Part shown: positions 16,697-24,545 of the stretch, in pieces
Layout: every line of letters starts with the position of its first letter
How positions within the stretch are numbered: the stretch's first letter is position 1
DNA from: JBFGCT01 sp041581055
GTDB lineage: Bacteria; Actinomycetota; Acidimicrobiia; Acidimicrobiales; Ilumatobacteraceae
Assembly: GCA_041581055.1 (NCBI GenBank)
Contig: JBFGCT010000027.1
Span: 1-29,679, forward strand
Direction: 5' to 3'
Length of the DNA: 29,679 nucleotides
Notes under the pieces: generated by a model
What the model was told of the DNA's origin: nothing
Databases searched by the model: none
What the model saw: the letters and a program-made list of their open reading frames with translations, nothing else
Made by a program: the position numbers and the translations under genes

Positions 16697-17092
16697 TCAG
16701 GGCTCCCCGACGGTGATGAAGGCGAACTGGCCCCTCGACTGGTGGTCGTCGATGTCGCAGATCAACTTGTAGTCGCCGGCTGTCGCGAACTCGACGGTGA
16801 CCTCGTCGCTTCCGCCGGGCGGGATCCGCGTCGTGCGGCCCAGGAGGGTGCCGCCGTCGTCGAGCACCTGCATCTCGTGGTCGAGCTGCCCGACGTTGGA
16901 GACAGCGAATCGAATCGTGTCGCCACCGACGATGCCGGTCGGATCGCCGGCGAATCGGTACTCGGTCGCCGTGATCTCGACCGTCTTCGCGGGCCGTTCG
17001 GGTTCGGCTGCGGAAGGGCCGTCATCCCCGCACGCGGCGAGGAGCAGCGCCATCGACGAGACCAGGATCGCGATCCGGCGCGGCGTCGTCAC
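16697..17092 (-). CDS. Cupredoxin-like lipoprotein
   Basis: 131 residues. The N-terminus is a lipoprotein signal (RRIAILVSSMALLLAAC, lipid Cys21) followed by an acidic linker. The rest is a single plastocyanin-like beta-sandwich. The likely type 1 copper ligands are His72 (LDHEMQV), Cys112 and His117 in CDIDDHQSRGQ. The usual axial Met five residues after the second His is Gln122 instead, as in stellacyanins. It should sit on the outer face of the membrane and move electrons or bind copper. It is divergent from the DDN-type gene. Confidence 0.8.
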   Translation of the reverse strand: MTTPRRIAILVSSMALLLAACGDDGPSAAEPERPAKTVEITATEYRFAGDPTGIVGGDTIRFAVSNVGQLDHEMQVLDDGGTLLGRTTRIPPGGSDEVTVEFATAGDYKLICDIDDHQSRGQFAFITVGEP

Positions 17093-17292
17093 CGGCTGCT
17101 CCCGGTGACGCGCCCTCCAGCCCGTCGCGCGCGTCGCTCCACCATCAACCGGAGGCTACCGGTGATGAGCGGCCCGAGTGGACGGCTTCGCCGAGCTGGC
17201 GGGAGGCGCGTCGCACCGTCCGCTGATCGATCACTGCGTGAGACGAGGCCGACCGGGTGGCGCGGTCCGGTCATCTGGGCGATGCTGGTCAC

Positions 17293-17784
17293 ATGTTGCG
17301 ACGGCTCGTCCATCTCGTTGTCGGCCTGACGTTCCTCCTCGGCGTGCTCGTCGGGGTCGTCCTCGGCGGGATGCGGTCGAAGTCGCCGCCGGTCCTGAAC
17401 GCGGTCCGCCGGTTCAACCGCAGCGTGTCGAATCCGCGGCAGATGGCCACGGCCGGATCGCCGGGTGCGTATGCGTCGGTGATCCGACACGTCGGCCGCA
17501 CGTCGGGGCGAGAGTACGAGACGCCGATCGGGGCGGTGGCGACCGAGGACGGCTTCGTCGTTGCGCTGCCGTACGGGGCGAGCGCTGACTGGCTGAAGAA
17601 CCTGCTCGAGAGCGGGTCGGCGATGATTGTCAACGAGGGGAACACCTACCGGGTCGACCAGCCCGAGGTGGTGACGATGGCCGAGGCGATCGACGACTTC
17701 CCGCCCAACGAGCGGCGCATGCTGCGGGTGTTCGGTGTCGACCAGAGCCTCCGGGTGCGGCGAAGCGAGCTGCAGGACGCCTGA
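17293..17784 (+). CDS. Deazaflavin (F420)-dependent nitroreductase-family protein, DDN type
   Basis: 163 residues from ATG 17293. Residues 1-27 form one hydrophobic helix (LVHLVVGLTFLLGVLVGVVLG), a probable membrane anchor. The rest fits the DDN/FDOR-A split beta-barrel: IRHVGRTSGREYETPIGAVATEDGFVVALPYGASADWLKNLLESG is the family core. In that group the SGREYETP and YG...DW parts contact F420. Members reduce quinones, nitro compounds or other lipophilic substrates with F420H2. The anchor suggests a membrane-near substrate. An alpha/beta hydrolase follows 9 bases later on the same strand. Confidence 0.85.
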   Translation: MLRRLVHLVVGLTFLLGVLVGVVLGGMRSKSPPVLNAVRRFNRSVSNPRQMATAGSPGAYASVIRHVGRTSGREYETPIGAVATEDGFVVALPYGASADWLKNLLESGSAMIVNEGNTYRVDQPEVVTMAEAIDDFPPNERRMLRVFGVDQSLRVRRSELQDA

Positions 17785-17793
17785 GCGCGGTCG

Positions 17794-18483
17794 GTGTCGC
17801 TGCTCGTCGTTCACAGCCCGCTGGTCGGCCCGTCGTCGTGGCGACCGTTGCAGGAGACGGCGTGCGAACGAGGTTTCGATGTGGCCAGGCCAGATCTCAC
17901 CGGAGTCGTCGATGCTCCGTCGCCACAGTGGCGGGGCTTCGTCGACGAGGCGGTGCAGGCCGGAGAGGGCCGTTCCGATCTTGTCGTGGTCGGTCACTCG
18001 GGTGCGGGCGCGATGCTGCCGCTGATCGCGGAGCGGGTCGGCGCTCGGCTGCGCGCGGTGATCTTCGTGGATGCCGTCGTGCCTCCCCCGGAGGGTGCGC
18101 ACACGACGTCGGAACAGTTCCTGGCGTTCCTGGACGAGAAGTCCGCACGTGGCCGTTTGCCGAAGTGGCTCGATTGGTGGCCGCGGGAAGTGGTGAATCG
18201 GCTGGTGCCCGAGGCAGCGGACCGGGACGAACTGTCGGCGGACATGCCGCGTCTGCCGAGGTCGTTCTTCGACGACGCCGTCCCCGTTCCGCCCGACTGG
18301 TCGACCGGTCCGTGTGCCTATCTCAAGCTCAGCGCGGCCTACGACACAGAGTTCGCCGACGCCGGGCGCCTGGGATGGCCGCGATCGTCCATCGACGGAA
18401 CGCACCTCAGCATCTACACCGACCCGGCGGCCGTGCTCGACGCCATCGAGGATCTCGCGAACCGGACGGCCGCGCGACCTTGA
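17794..18483 (+). CDS. Alpha/beta-fold hydrolase
   Basis: 229 residues from GTG 17794. It begins directly with the first strand (LLVVHSPLVGPSSW, oxyanion-hole loop) and has the nucleophile elbow VVGHSGAG near residue 68. The catalytic His is in GTHLSIYTDP close to the end. It resembles small esterase/lipase-like alpha/beta hydrolases of actinobacteria without a defined substrate. It is likely co-transcribed with the DDN-type gene. It is convergent with the metallo-beta-lactamase-fold gene; the two stops are 9 bases apart. Confidence 0.85.
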   Translation: MSLLVVHSPLVGPSSWRPLQETACERGFDVARPDLTGVVDAPSPQWRGFVDEAVQAGEGRSDLVVVGHSGAGAMLPLIAERVGARLRAVIFVDAVVPPPEGAHTTSEQFLAFLDEKSARGRLPKWLDWWPREVVNRLVPEAADRDELSADMPRLPRSFFDDAVPVPPDWSTGPCAYLKLSAAYDTEFADAGRLGWPRSSIDGTHLSIYTDPAAVLDAIEDLANRTAARP

Positions 18484-18492
18484 CGAGAGCCT

Positions 18493-19197
18493 TCATCGCG
18501 TTCGCGTCGAGGGTCGGTAGATCGTTTGGTCGTGGCTGAAGTGGGCGGCGACGATGTCGAGGTTGCGCAGCCGGGCGAGCGATTGGACACCCGCCGCGAG
18601 GTCGTCGAAGTCAGCCGGGTCGATCTCGCCGGTGACGAACTCGGCACAGGTGTAACAACACTGACCGGCGACGAGCTGGGATACGCCGTCGCGATCGGTG
18701 ACCAGGACGGCCTGGTGACCGGGCGTGTGCCCAGGTGCTGCGAGGATCCGAACGCCGGGTGCGATCTCCTCGTCGCCGTCGATGACCCGCCGCCGGCCCA
18801 GCTCGATGTGGGCCCACTCGGGGATGGTGAAACGGGGAGCCTGCGCTGCGACGAGTTCGGCTGACTGAACAAAGACCGGAACCGAGGGCAGCAACCGGTT
18901 CTGGCCGCAGTGATCGAAATGTAGGTGGGTGTTCACGATCGCGGTGATGTCGCGTTCGTCGACCTCGGCGGCGTGGAGCGCCTCGACAATCGACACCACC
19001 GTCGGCTGATACAGCTCCTCGATCAGCGGGTGACCGTCGCCGACACCGGTGTCGACCAGGACCAGACCGTCGGGATGACGGATCACGAACCCGCGGATCA
19101 GACACGTGACGTCGTCGTGTCGGGGATGCCAGTCGGGCAGTTGCAGCACACCGAGCTCGAGGGCCTCAACGACCGGCTTCACCCGCTCCACGCTCAC
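18493..19197 (-). CDS. Metallo-beta-lactamase-fold hydrolase, AHL-lactonase-like
   Basis: 234 residues from GTG 19197. HLHFDHCGQN at 91-100 carries the HxHxDH metal motif, His161 lies in PGHTPGHQ, and a last His is in AAHFSHD near 217. Overall it resembles quorum-quenching N-acyl-homoserine lactonase-type enzymes. The position that normally supplies the bridging Asp (GDxxY) reads AGQCCY, with Gln179 instead. This may change metal use or substrate. It could act on lactones or other esters; the sequence does not settle it. No signal peptide is present. Confidence 0.82.
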   Translation of the reverse strand: MSVERVKPVVEALELGVLQLPDWHPRHDDVTCLIRGFVIRHPDGLVLVDTGVGDGHPLIEELYQPTVVSIVEALHAAEVDERDITAIVNTHLHFDHCGQNRLLPSVPVFVQSAELVAAQAPRFTIPEWAHIELGRRRVIDGDEEIAPGVRILAAPGHTPGHQAVLVTDRDGVSQLVAGQCCYTCAEFVTGEIDPADFDDLAAGVQSLARLRNLDIVAAHFSHDQTIYRPSTRTR

Positions 19198-19206
19198 GCG
19201 CCATGA

Positions 19207-19228
19207 TCCCCGGATCGCTTCCCGGGGA
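19207..19228 (-). promoter_or_regulatory. Hairpin enclosing the MBL-gene ribosome site
   Basis: TCCCCGG at 19207-19213 pairs perfectly with CCGGGGA at 19222-19228 across an 8-base loop. On the mRNA strand the GGGGA arm ends 9 bases before the GTG start at 19197, so the stem would hide the only Shine-Dalgarno-like sequence. Confidence 0.4.
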
Positions 19229-19336
19229 CACCGACCGTCTCGAGGGCGCCCACGCCAATACTCATCGCCTGGTCACCGTAGGCGATCCCTCCACCGAACC
19301 GCTGCCGGGTTGCCGGCGCTGATGAGAAGCGTCTCT

Positions 19337-20047
19337 CTAGAGGTTCGCTCGGAGGAACACGTCGGCGGTCTCCCCGAGGCCGATTCCCAGCGACTCGAGC
19401 GTGCCTTCGCGCAAGGTCACCTGCCAATGGCCGTTGGCTGCTTCGACGACACCGCTGACCTGCTGTCGGGCGACCTTGGCGCGCACGGCTGGGTGGGCCT
19501 CGAAGACTTCGGCCGCATAGCGTGGGATCGTCACGGCGAGGGAGGTGGTCGGCCGGATCACCACGCAGCGCAACGGCACCACGACGATCTCGAGTGGTCG
19601 GCCGAGGAGCGGGGCGACGTGGGCCGTGGGCTCGAGCGTGTCACGGTCACCGCGGCGCAGTGAGACGCACAGCCACGCACGGACGTCGTCGTCGAGGTCC
19701 TCCGGCTCGGCGATTCGGAGTCCGTGGGCGAAGCTCGTCGGCCCGTAGCACTCGAGCGTCCGGACGCGGGGATCGTCGATCGGTTCGGGTGCGATGAACG
19801 AGACGTCGATCCAGCGGCGGGCGAGCCGAACTGTGGCGAACGTCATCGTGCTGATGAACGCGATCCGCGTCTTCTGAGGGTGGACGCGGAAGTCACCACA
19901 AGCCGCCGTCGCGGCCTCGAACTGTCGATACAGACCGACCGCGTGGTCGGTGGCCGCGGCGAGGCTGGCGTCCAGTGTCAGCTCGACGCAGGAATGCCAC
20001 TGGTGGTTGTTGACGAAGGTTCTCGCGCACTGCGGACAGGTCCACAC
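19337..20047 (-). CDS. Zinc-ribbon DUF5655-type protein with C-terminal DUF1905-like domain
   Basis: 236 residues. It opens with MWTCPQCARTFVNNHQWHSC, which has a CxxC pair and a following HxxC pair, a likely zinc site found in DUF5655-type proteins. Residues 20-140 fit that domain. The last 90 residues (LEIVVVPLRCVVIRPTTSL... RQQVSGVVEAANGHWQVTL) look like a DUF1905-type beta-rich domain. No activity is known for either, so I give no function. It is divergent from the biosynthetic operon and 139 bases upstream of the MBL-fold gene on the same strand. Confidence 0.75.
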   Translation of the reverse strand: MWTCPQCARTFVNNHQWHSCVELTLDASLAAATDHAVGLYRQFEAATAACGDFRVHPQKTRIAFISTMTFATVRLARRWIDVSFIAPEPIDDPRVRTLECYGPTSFAHGLRIAEPEDLDDDVRAWLCVSLRRGDRDTLEPTAHVAPLLGRPLEIVVVPLRCVVIRPTTSLAVTIPRYAAEVFEAHPAVRAKVARQQVSGVVEAANGHWQVTLREGTLESLGIGLGETADVFLRANL

Positions 20048-20350
20048 GTGACCAGTATCGACGCCGCCAGCGCCCGATCACAGAATTCACGCGGCGGCCA
20101 CCGGTGTTGACGCGGAGTTGAAGGTCCCGGTATCCCCACTCGATTCGCATACCCATACGCCCATCCGTTGTCCATCACGGAGCGGACGGGATGCACGAAT
20201 CCGGCCGCCCACTGGGCATCCAAGCCCAAACCGAATGGCTGGTGGGTGTCGGCGAAAATCGCACCAGAAAGCTCTGCGATATCTCTTTCGGTCGCGATTT
20301 GCGGGGCGCACCGCGACCTCTGTATGGTCCTGCGTCCCGAAAGGTTACGG
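20048..20350. promoter_or_regulatory. Divergent spacer with candidate promoter of the biosynthetic operon
   Basis: A 303-base gap without a supported gene. On the plus strand TTGCGG at 20299-20304 and TATGGT at 20323-20328 with an 18-base gap form the best promoter candidate. It gives a leader of about 16 bases that ends in AAAGG at 20340-20344, ahead of ATG 20351. It is lower in GC than its surroundings. No regulator gene belongs to the operon, and I see no clear operator palindrome. Confidence 0.4.
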
Positions 20351-21259
20351 ATGACTCCCACCGCCCACGAGCCCAACCGTAGTCGCGTCCGGCGCGCGGC
20401 TCTCGCCATGCGTCGAGACCTCGGCGACAGCGCTGATTTGGCGTCAAGCGACGCGCTCGATCGGTTCGGGTTCGCGGTCGTGCGCGACGTTCTTCCCGAT
20501 CCCGCGGCACTTCGAAGCGAAGTGAGCATATTGCTCGAGGAGAACGACGGGCGCGAGCTTCCTGCGTCTGTGGCCTTGTCGAGTCGCGCCGTGTCGATGG
20601 CGCTCGCCGGTCCGGCGATGCGCTGGGTATACGCCGAGTTGTTCGGCAACACGCCGGTGCTCTTTCCGAACGTTTCGATCCGCCGCAACGTCACCACGCC
20701 GTGGCACGTCGACCGCGCCTTCGTCGGCAACGGCGCCTACCTTCGCGACCCGTCGTTCCGGGCGTATCAGTTCGGGGTCTACCTCAACGGGTCGACGCCG
20801 TTCGGTCTCGAGGTGCGCCCCGGGTCGCACCGGATCCTGCAGCGGTGCCCATTCTCCAACCGCGCCCTGATCGACGCGTACTCCTACACCTCCTCGCTGG
20901 GGTACCGCCCGCACGTCATCGACGACGTCGGTCCGGCGGACGTGATCGTGTGGGACGGCAGGGTGTTCCACCGCGGTTCGCGTCCGCCAGGCGACCACGA
21001 GGCCGACGAGAAAGTCGCCATCTACTGGAGCGTTTCGATGACGCACTCAGAACACGAGGAGGCGTTTATCCGCCACCTCGCGCGACGGGGTCGCCGGACC
21101 CGGCGTTCTCTCACCAGCCCCCATGCGAGTGCCGATCGCTACACCGAAGCCGTCTCTCTCGACATGCGCAGCGCGCTCCATCCGGACGCCGCGGTTGCGA
21201 TCGATCGTGACGAGGCCCCAACCCTTCGACTCCTGGAGCGTCAAGATGAATCAAGATGA
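20351..21259 (+). CDS. Fe(II)/2-oxoglutarate dioxygenase (phytanoyl-CoA dioxygenase family), copy A
   Basis: 302 residues from ATG 20351 with AAAGG upstream. The HxD...H iron triad is His119 and Asp121 in TPWHVDRAF and His207 in VFHRGS; Arg211 is a candidate 2-oxoglutarate anchor. FGFAVVRDVLPDP near 39 starts the family fold. It should hydroxylate or otherwise oxidise a small molecule using O2 and 2-oxoglutarate. It is the first gene of the operon and clearly homologous to the last gene over almost all its length. It has about 20 extra N-terminal residues and a basic C-terminal tail. The end overlaps the RidA gene by 14 bases. Confidence 0.9.
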   Translation: MTPTAHEPNRSRVRRAALAMRRDLGDSADLASSDALDRFGFAVVRDVLPDPAALRSEVSILLEENDGRELPASVALSSRAVSMALAGPAMRWVYAELFGNTPVLFPNVSIRRNVTTPWHVDRAFVGNGAYLRDPSFRAYQFGVYLNGSTPFGLEVRPGSHRILQRCPFSNRALIDAYSYTSSLGYRPHVIDDVGPADVIVWDGRVFHRGSRPPGDHEADEKVAIYWSVSMTHSEHEEAFIRHLARRGRRTRRSLTSPHASADRYTEAVSLDMRSALHPDAAVAIDRDEAPTLRLLERQDESR

Positions 21260-21674
21260 CAGGGTCCAGTACCTCCGGTTCGGCGAGGGTGTCCCGCCTG
21301 TTCGGGGGCACTATTCGCATCTCGTGTGGCTCCCGAACGGCTTGTTCTACGTTGCCGGTCAGAAGGCTTGGGACCCGAACACCGGAGAGCTGGTCCCCGG
21401 GACGATCGAAGAGCAGACGCATCTCATCTTCGACAATTTGATCGCCGTTCTGAGCGCCGCCCGGCTCGGTCTCGCCGACGTCACCCGCATCTCGTGCCAT
21501 CTGGCGGAGATTGAGATGTACGACGCGTTCAACGATGTCTATTCGGAACGGCTCGGCGCGGCACTACCGGCGCGGACGGTGCTGGGCGGCTACCAGCTGC
21601 GCGATGGGGCACTCATCGAACTCGTGGTAGAGGGCTTCGCACGGCGCCCCGATCGAACAACCGACGGTTCGTGA
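21246..21674 (+). CDS. RidA/YjgF-family enamine/imine deaminase
   Basis: 142 residues. LVWLPNGLFYVAGQKAWDPNTGELVPG, split across residues 26-52, is the RidA core strand set. Further on LPARTVLGGYQL holds the conserved Arg (about 110) that RidA needs for hydrolysis, and IELVVEGFA closes the fold. RidA proteins hydrolyse reactive enamines or imines released by PLP enzymes, and some in biosynthetic clusters have special roles. In this operon a PLP-dependent oxoamine synthase could make such intermediates. The ATG overlaps the dioxygenase gene by 14 bases. Confidence 0.9.
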   Translation: MNQDDRVQYLRFGEGVPPVRGHYSHLVWLPNGLFYVAGQKAWDPNTGELVPGTIEEQTHLIFDNLIAVLSAARLGLADVTRISCHLAEIEMYDAFNDVYSERLGAALPARTVLGGYQLRDGALIELVVEGFARRPDRTTDGS

Positions 21675-21688
21675 ATTGAGGCGACGTG

Positions 21689-22411
21689 ATGACCGAAGTG
21701 GACTTTGTCATACCTACGTTCAACCACGCTGATTATCTCGCCGAAACGTTGCAGTCGGTCGCCGCGCTCGCGGCGCGGCATGCCGCTGACGTCATCGTCC
21801 GCACAACCGTCGTCGATGACGGATCCACCGACGGCACTCGGCGAATACTCGACGAGGTCGGTGCAGCGACGCGGGTGATCAGGCACGCAGTGAACCGCGG
21901 AAAGCTTGCGGCCCTCAACACCGCGGCCGCGCATCTCGACGGTGACTTCGTGGTCGTGCTCGATTCCGACGACCGTGTTCGCTTGGAGTTCCTCTCCGTC
22001 CTGTTGGACGCGATCGATGTGACGGGCGCCGATTTCGCCTACTCGGGATGCTTCCTGATCGACGCCGAAGGCGAGCGCGTCGGTCGCGGTCGCTCGCTCG
22101 ACTTCCGCGACGGCCTGATCGAGACGCACAGCTTCATCCCGGACTGTGCCCTGACGCGGCGGGCATGCTTCATGTCCGTGCTGCCGCTGGACGAGTCGGT
22201 GCGGACGCTGCCGAAGCACTTCCGATGGAAGCAGGTCTGCGGGCTCGGCAATCGCGGTCACTACGTCGACCAACCATTGTTCGACTACCGAATGCATGAC
22301 GCGAACATGTCCGACATCGGTTCGCTGATCCAGCGTGACCTCGCCGAGGGGCGGACGGATCACGCGCTGCTCTCGGGCTACTGGGCCGTGCGCCAGGAAG
22401 CAATCCAATGA
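21689..22411 (+). CDS. Family 2 glycosyltransferase
   Basis: 240 residues from ATG 21689, preceded by GAGG at 21678-21681; a GTG one codon earlier is possible. GT-A fold motifs are FVIPTFNHADYLAETLQSV, VVDDGSTDGT (nucleotide-binding Asp), RHAVNRGKLAALN, and VVLDSDDRV (metal-binding DxD). There are no membrane segments, so it is cytosolic and should use a nucleotide sugar. It is short for the family, ending soon after the acceptor part (FDYRMHDANMS). Its presence in the operon hints at a glycosylated product or a sugar-like building block. It overlaps the SDR gene by 4 bases (ATGA). Confidence 0.9.
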   Translation: MTEVDFVIPTFNHADYLAETLQSVAALAARHAADVIVRTTVVDDGSTDGTRRILDEVGAATRVIRHAVNRGKLAALNTAAAHLDGDFVVVLDSDDRVRLEFLSVLLDAIDVTGADFAYSGCFLIDAEGERVGRGRSLDFRDGLIETHSFIPDCALTRRACFMSVLPLDESVRTLPKHFRWKQVCGLGNRGHYVDQPLFDYRMHDANMSDIGSLIQRDLAEGRTDHALLSGYWAVRQEAIQ

Positions 22412-23259
22412 CCGAGCTGTCCGAGTGCGCGCGACCGTCGCTTGTCGGCCGTCGCATACTCGTCACCGGCGCGGCCGGCGGGGGGATCGGATCGGCGCTC
22501 GTCACGACGTTCGCCGCTGCGGGCGCCGTGGTGTACGCGAACGGCCGCGCGACATCCGGCCTCGAGGAGTTCGTCGAGGACCTCGGCGCCGGTCCCGAGG
22601 TCGTTCCGATGTGCTTCGATGTCGCCGACGACGAACAGGTGGTGGCAGCCCTCGGAGACGGCGCCCTGGGCATCGACACGGTCGTCTGCAATGCAGCTCC
22701 GTCCTTTCGGCGGTGCTCGATCGACGAATACCCCGCCGCACAGTGGGCATCGGAGTTGGGGACGATCCTCACCGGCTCGTTCAATGTGATCAGAGCGACC
22801 GCGGGGTCGATGATGCGGGAAGGGTTCGGGCGAATCGTGCTCGTGTCGTCATCAGCGGCGGATCGCGGCACGTGGGGGCGCGGTGTCGGGTACGCCGCCG
22901 CGAAGGCGGGCCTCCACGGGCTTGCCCGCCAGCTCGGGTTGGAGCTCGGCCCGCATGGAGTCACGGTCAACTGCGTCGCGCCGTCGCAGATCGACACGCC
23001 GCGTGTGCGACGCGGAGGGCGGCGCACCGAGGCGTCGCTCGCCGCGTATGCCCGCGATGCGGTGCCGGTCGGCAGGGTCGGGCGACCCGATGACGTGGTG
23101 TCGGCGGTCCGCTTCCTGATCGATCGAGGCTCGTCGTACATCACGGGGCAGATCGTCCACGTCGACGGTGGCTCGGCGCTGGCCTCGCGGCGGACCGAGG
23201 AGGTCGAGCCGGACGGCAACAGCCTGCTCCCCCCGACGGTGCGAGGCGCAGTCCGATGA
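22408..23259 (+). CDS. Short-chain dehydrogenase/reductase
   Basis: 283 residues. The cofactor site is TGAAGGGIGSAL, with CNAAP where the family has NNAG. The catalytic set is Ser in VLVSSSAAD and YAAAK (Tyr and Lys) near residue 170, and the close is YITGQIVHVDGG. It should reduce a ketone or oxidise an alcohol with NAD(P)H. The oxoamine synthase of the operon makes an aminoketone, which is a natural target. A 30-residue C-terminal tail beyond the family end is unusual. It overlaps both neighbours by 4 bases (ATGA). Confidence 0.9.
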   Translation: MTELSECARPSLVGRRILVTGAAGGGIGSALVTTFAAAGAVVYANGRATSGLEEFVEDLGAGPEVVPMCFDVADDEQVVAALGDGALGIDTVVCNAAPSFRRCSIDEYPAAQWASELGTILTGSFNVIRATAGSMMREGFGRIVLVSSSAADRGTWGRGVGYAAAKAGLHGLARQLGLELGPHGVTVNCVAPSQIDTPRVRRGGRRTEASLAAYARDAVPVGRVGRPDDVVSAVRFLIDRGSSYITGQIVHVDGGSALASRRTEEVEPDGNSLLPPTVRGAVR

Positions 23260-24545
23260 CCGCGACGAGTCTGCTGGTGACCTGCGTCAACCGTCCACCC
23301 GGCTACAGCATCGCGCTGGCCGCCGTCGACGCCGGTGCGTACGACAAGGTGTACGGAGCCAGCGCCTCGGGGTCATCACGGCTGATGTCGTATTCGACGA
23401 GGCTGGCGAGCGTCGAGCACCTGCCACTTCCTCGAGTGCAGGCGTCCGACGTCCCGTCCGAGGCCGAGCGCGCGTACGTCGAGGCGCTCGTGGACCTCTG
23501 TGAGCGGCTCGGTATCGGCGACGTGTGGCCGTGCAACGACGAGGAGATCTTCCTCCTCTCCAAGCATCGCGAGCACCTGATGGGGATCGGGATCCGCGTG
23601 CTGGTCAACGAGTGGCGCGTCACGGAAACAGCGATGGACAAGCTGGCCGTCAATCGCGTCGCGCACGCGGTCGGGTTCCCCGCACCGGCGGCGGTCCCGG
23701 TCGCCGCCGATGGCGTCCCGGTCTGTCTGCCGCTTCCGCTGATCGTGAAAGCCAGCCGGTCGACGTCGTCGGCGGGTGTGCGCAAGGTCGCGACGCGGGC
23801 CGAGTTGGACGCCGCGGTGCTCGAACTGCGCGGGTCGTACGACGAGGTGTTCGTCGAGGAGTACATCAGCGGGGACGAGGAGATCTCGATCAACCTCCTG
23901 GTCGACGAACAGGGCGACGCGCTGTGCTGTTTCGGGCTTCGCAAGTTCCGTTACATCCACCCGTCGTGGTCCACCTCGGCCCAGATCGTCGACATCGCCC
24001 CGGCGATCCGCACGTCGGCGTGTGAGCTGGTGAGGGAGCTCGGTCTCACCGGCTTCGTCGTCATCCAGACCAAGGTCGACCGGTCATCTGGCGAGCTCAA
24101 GCTCGTCGAGCTCAACACACGCTTCGGCAACATCACCCGTGTGCTGTTGCGGATGGTCCCCGGCCTCGGTGAAGCGGCGGTGACGCGGCGCGCCGGCCGA
24201 ATGGAGCCGCCAACGCCGGTCGTCGGCCGCTGCGGCGTGTCGCTGGTCGACGATCTCCTGGCCTTCGTCCTGTACCTGTGGCATCGGCTGACGTTCACGT
24301 CCAGCGACGACAACCGTCCGCCGAGTGTCCTCGAGATGCTCAAGTCCTACGTCTACGTGTACCGGCGGCGCCCCGCGATCGACGACTACACGCGCATGAT
24401 GCTCTTCGACCCGCTCTTCGTCCTCGGCTTTTCGATGGCCGTCGTGCGCAACGAGTCCCGACTGCCGTCGGCCTGGAAGCAACTCTTGCCGTGGGGAGGT
24501 GCGAGGACCGGTGATCACCGTCGCCACGAGCACGATCCGCGCTGA
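23256..24545 (+). CDS. ATP-grasp ligase
   Basis: 429 residues. The pre-ATP-grasp part opens with LLVTCVNRPPGYSIALAAVDAG and reaches DVWPCNDEEIFLLSKHRE. The ATP-grasp core shows LPLIVKASRSTSSAG (ATP-binding Lys), VFVEEYISGDEEISINLLV (Mg-adjacent), and KLVELNTRFGNITR (metal-binding Glu and Asn). Such enzymes join a carboxylate, through an acyl-phosphate, to an amine or other nucleophile. The nearest known types are carbamoyl-phosphate-synthase-like and amino-acid ligases. About 100 C-terminal residues after the core (DDLLAFVLYLWHRLTF...) are not typical and may bind the substrate. It overlaps the SDR gene by 4 bases and the next gene by about 35. Confidence 0.88.
   Translation: MTATSLLVTCVNRPPGYSIALAAVDAGAYDKVYGASASGSSRLMSYSTRLASVEHLPLPRVQASDVPSEAERAYVEALVDLCERLGIGDVWPCNDEEIFLLSKHREHLMGIGIRVLVNEWRVTETAMDKLAVNRVAHAVGFPAPAAVPVAADGVPVCLPLPLIVKASRSTSSAGVRKVATRAELDAAVLELRGSYDEVFVEEYISGDEEISINLLVDEQGDALCCFGLRKFRYIHPSWSTSAQIVDIAPAIRTSACELVRELGLTGFVVIQTKVDRSSGELKLVELNTRFGNITRVLLRMVPGLGEAAVTRRAGRMEPPTPVVGRCGVSLVDDLLAFVLYLWHRLTFTSSDDNRPPSVLEMLKSYVYVYRRRPAIDDYTRMMLFDPLFVLGFSMAVVRNESRLPSAWKQLLPWGGARTGDHRRHEHDPR

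Noticed and set aside
17089..18405. 438-codon minus-strand open frame
   Set aside because: It is antisense to the DDN-type and hydrolase genes, without motifs; this is a GC-rich shadow frame.
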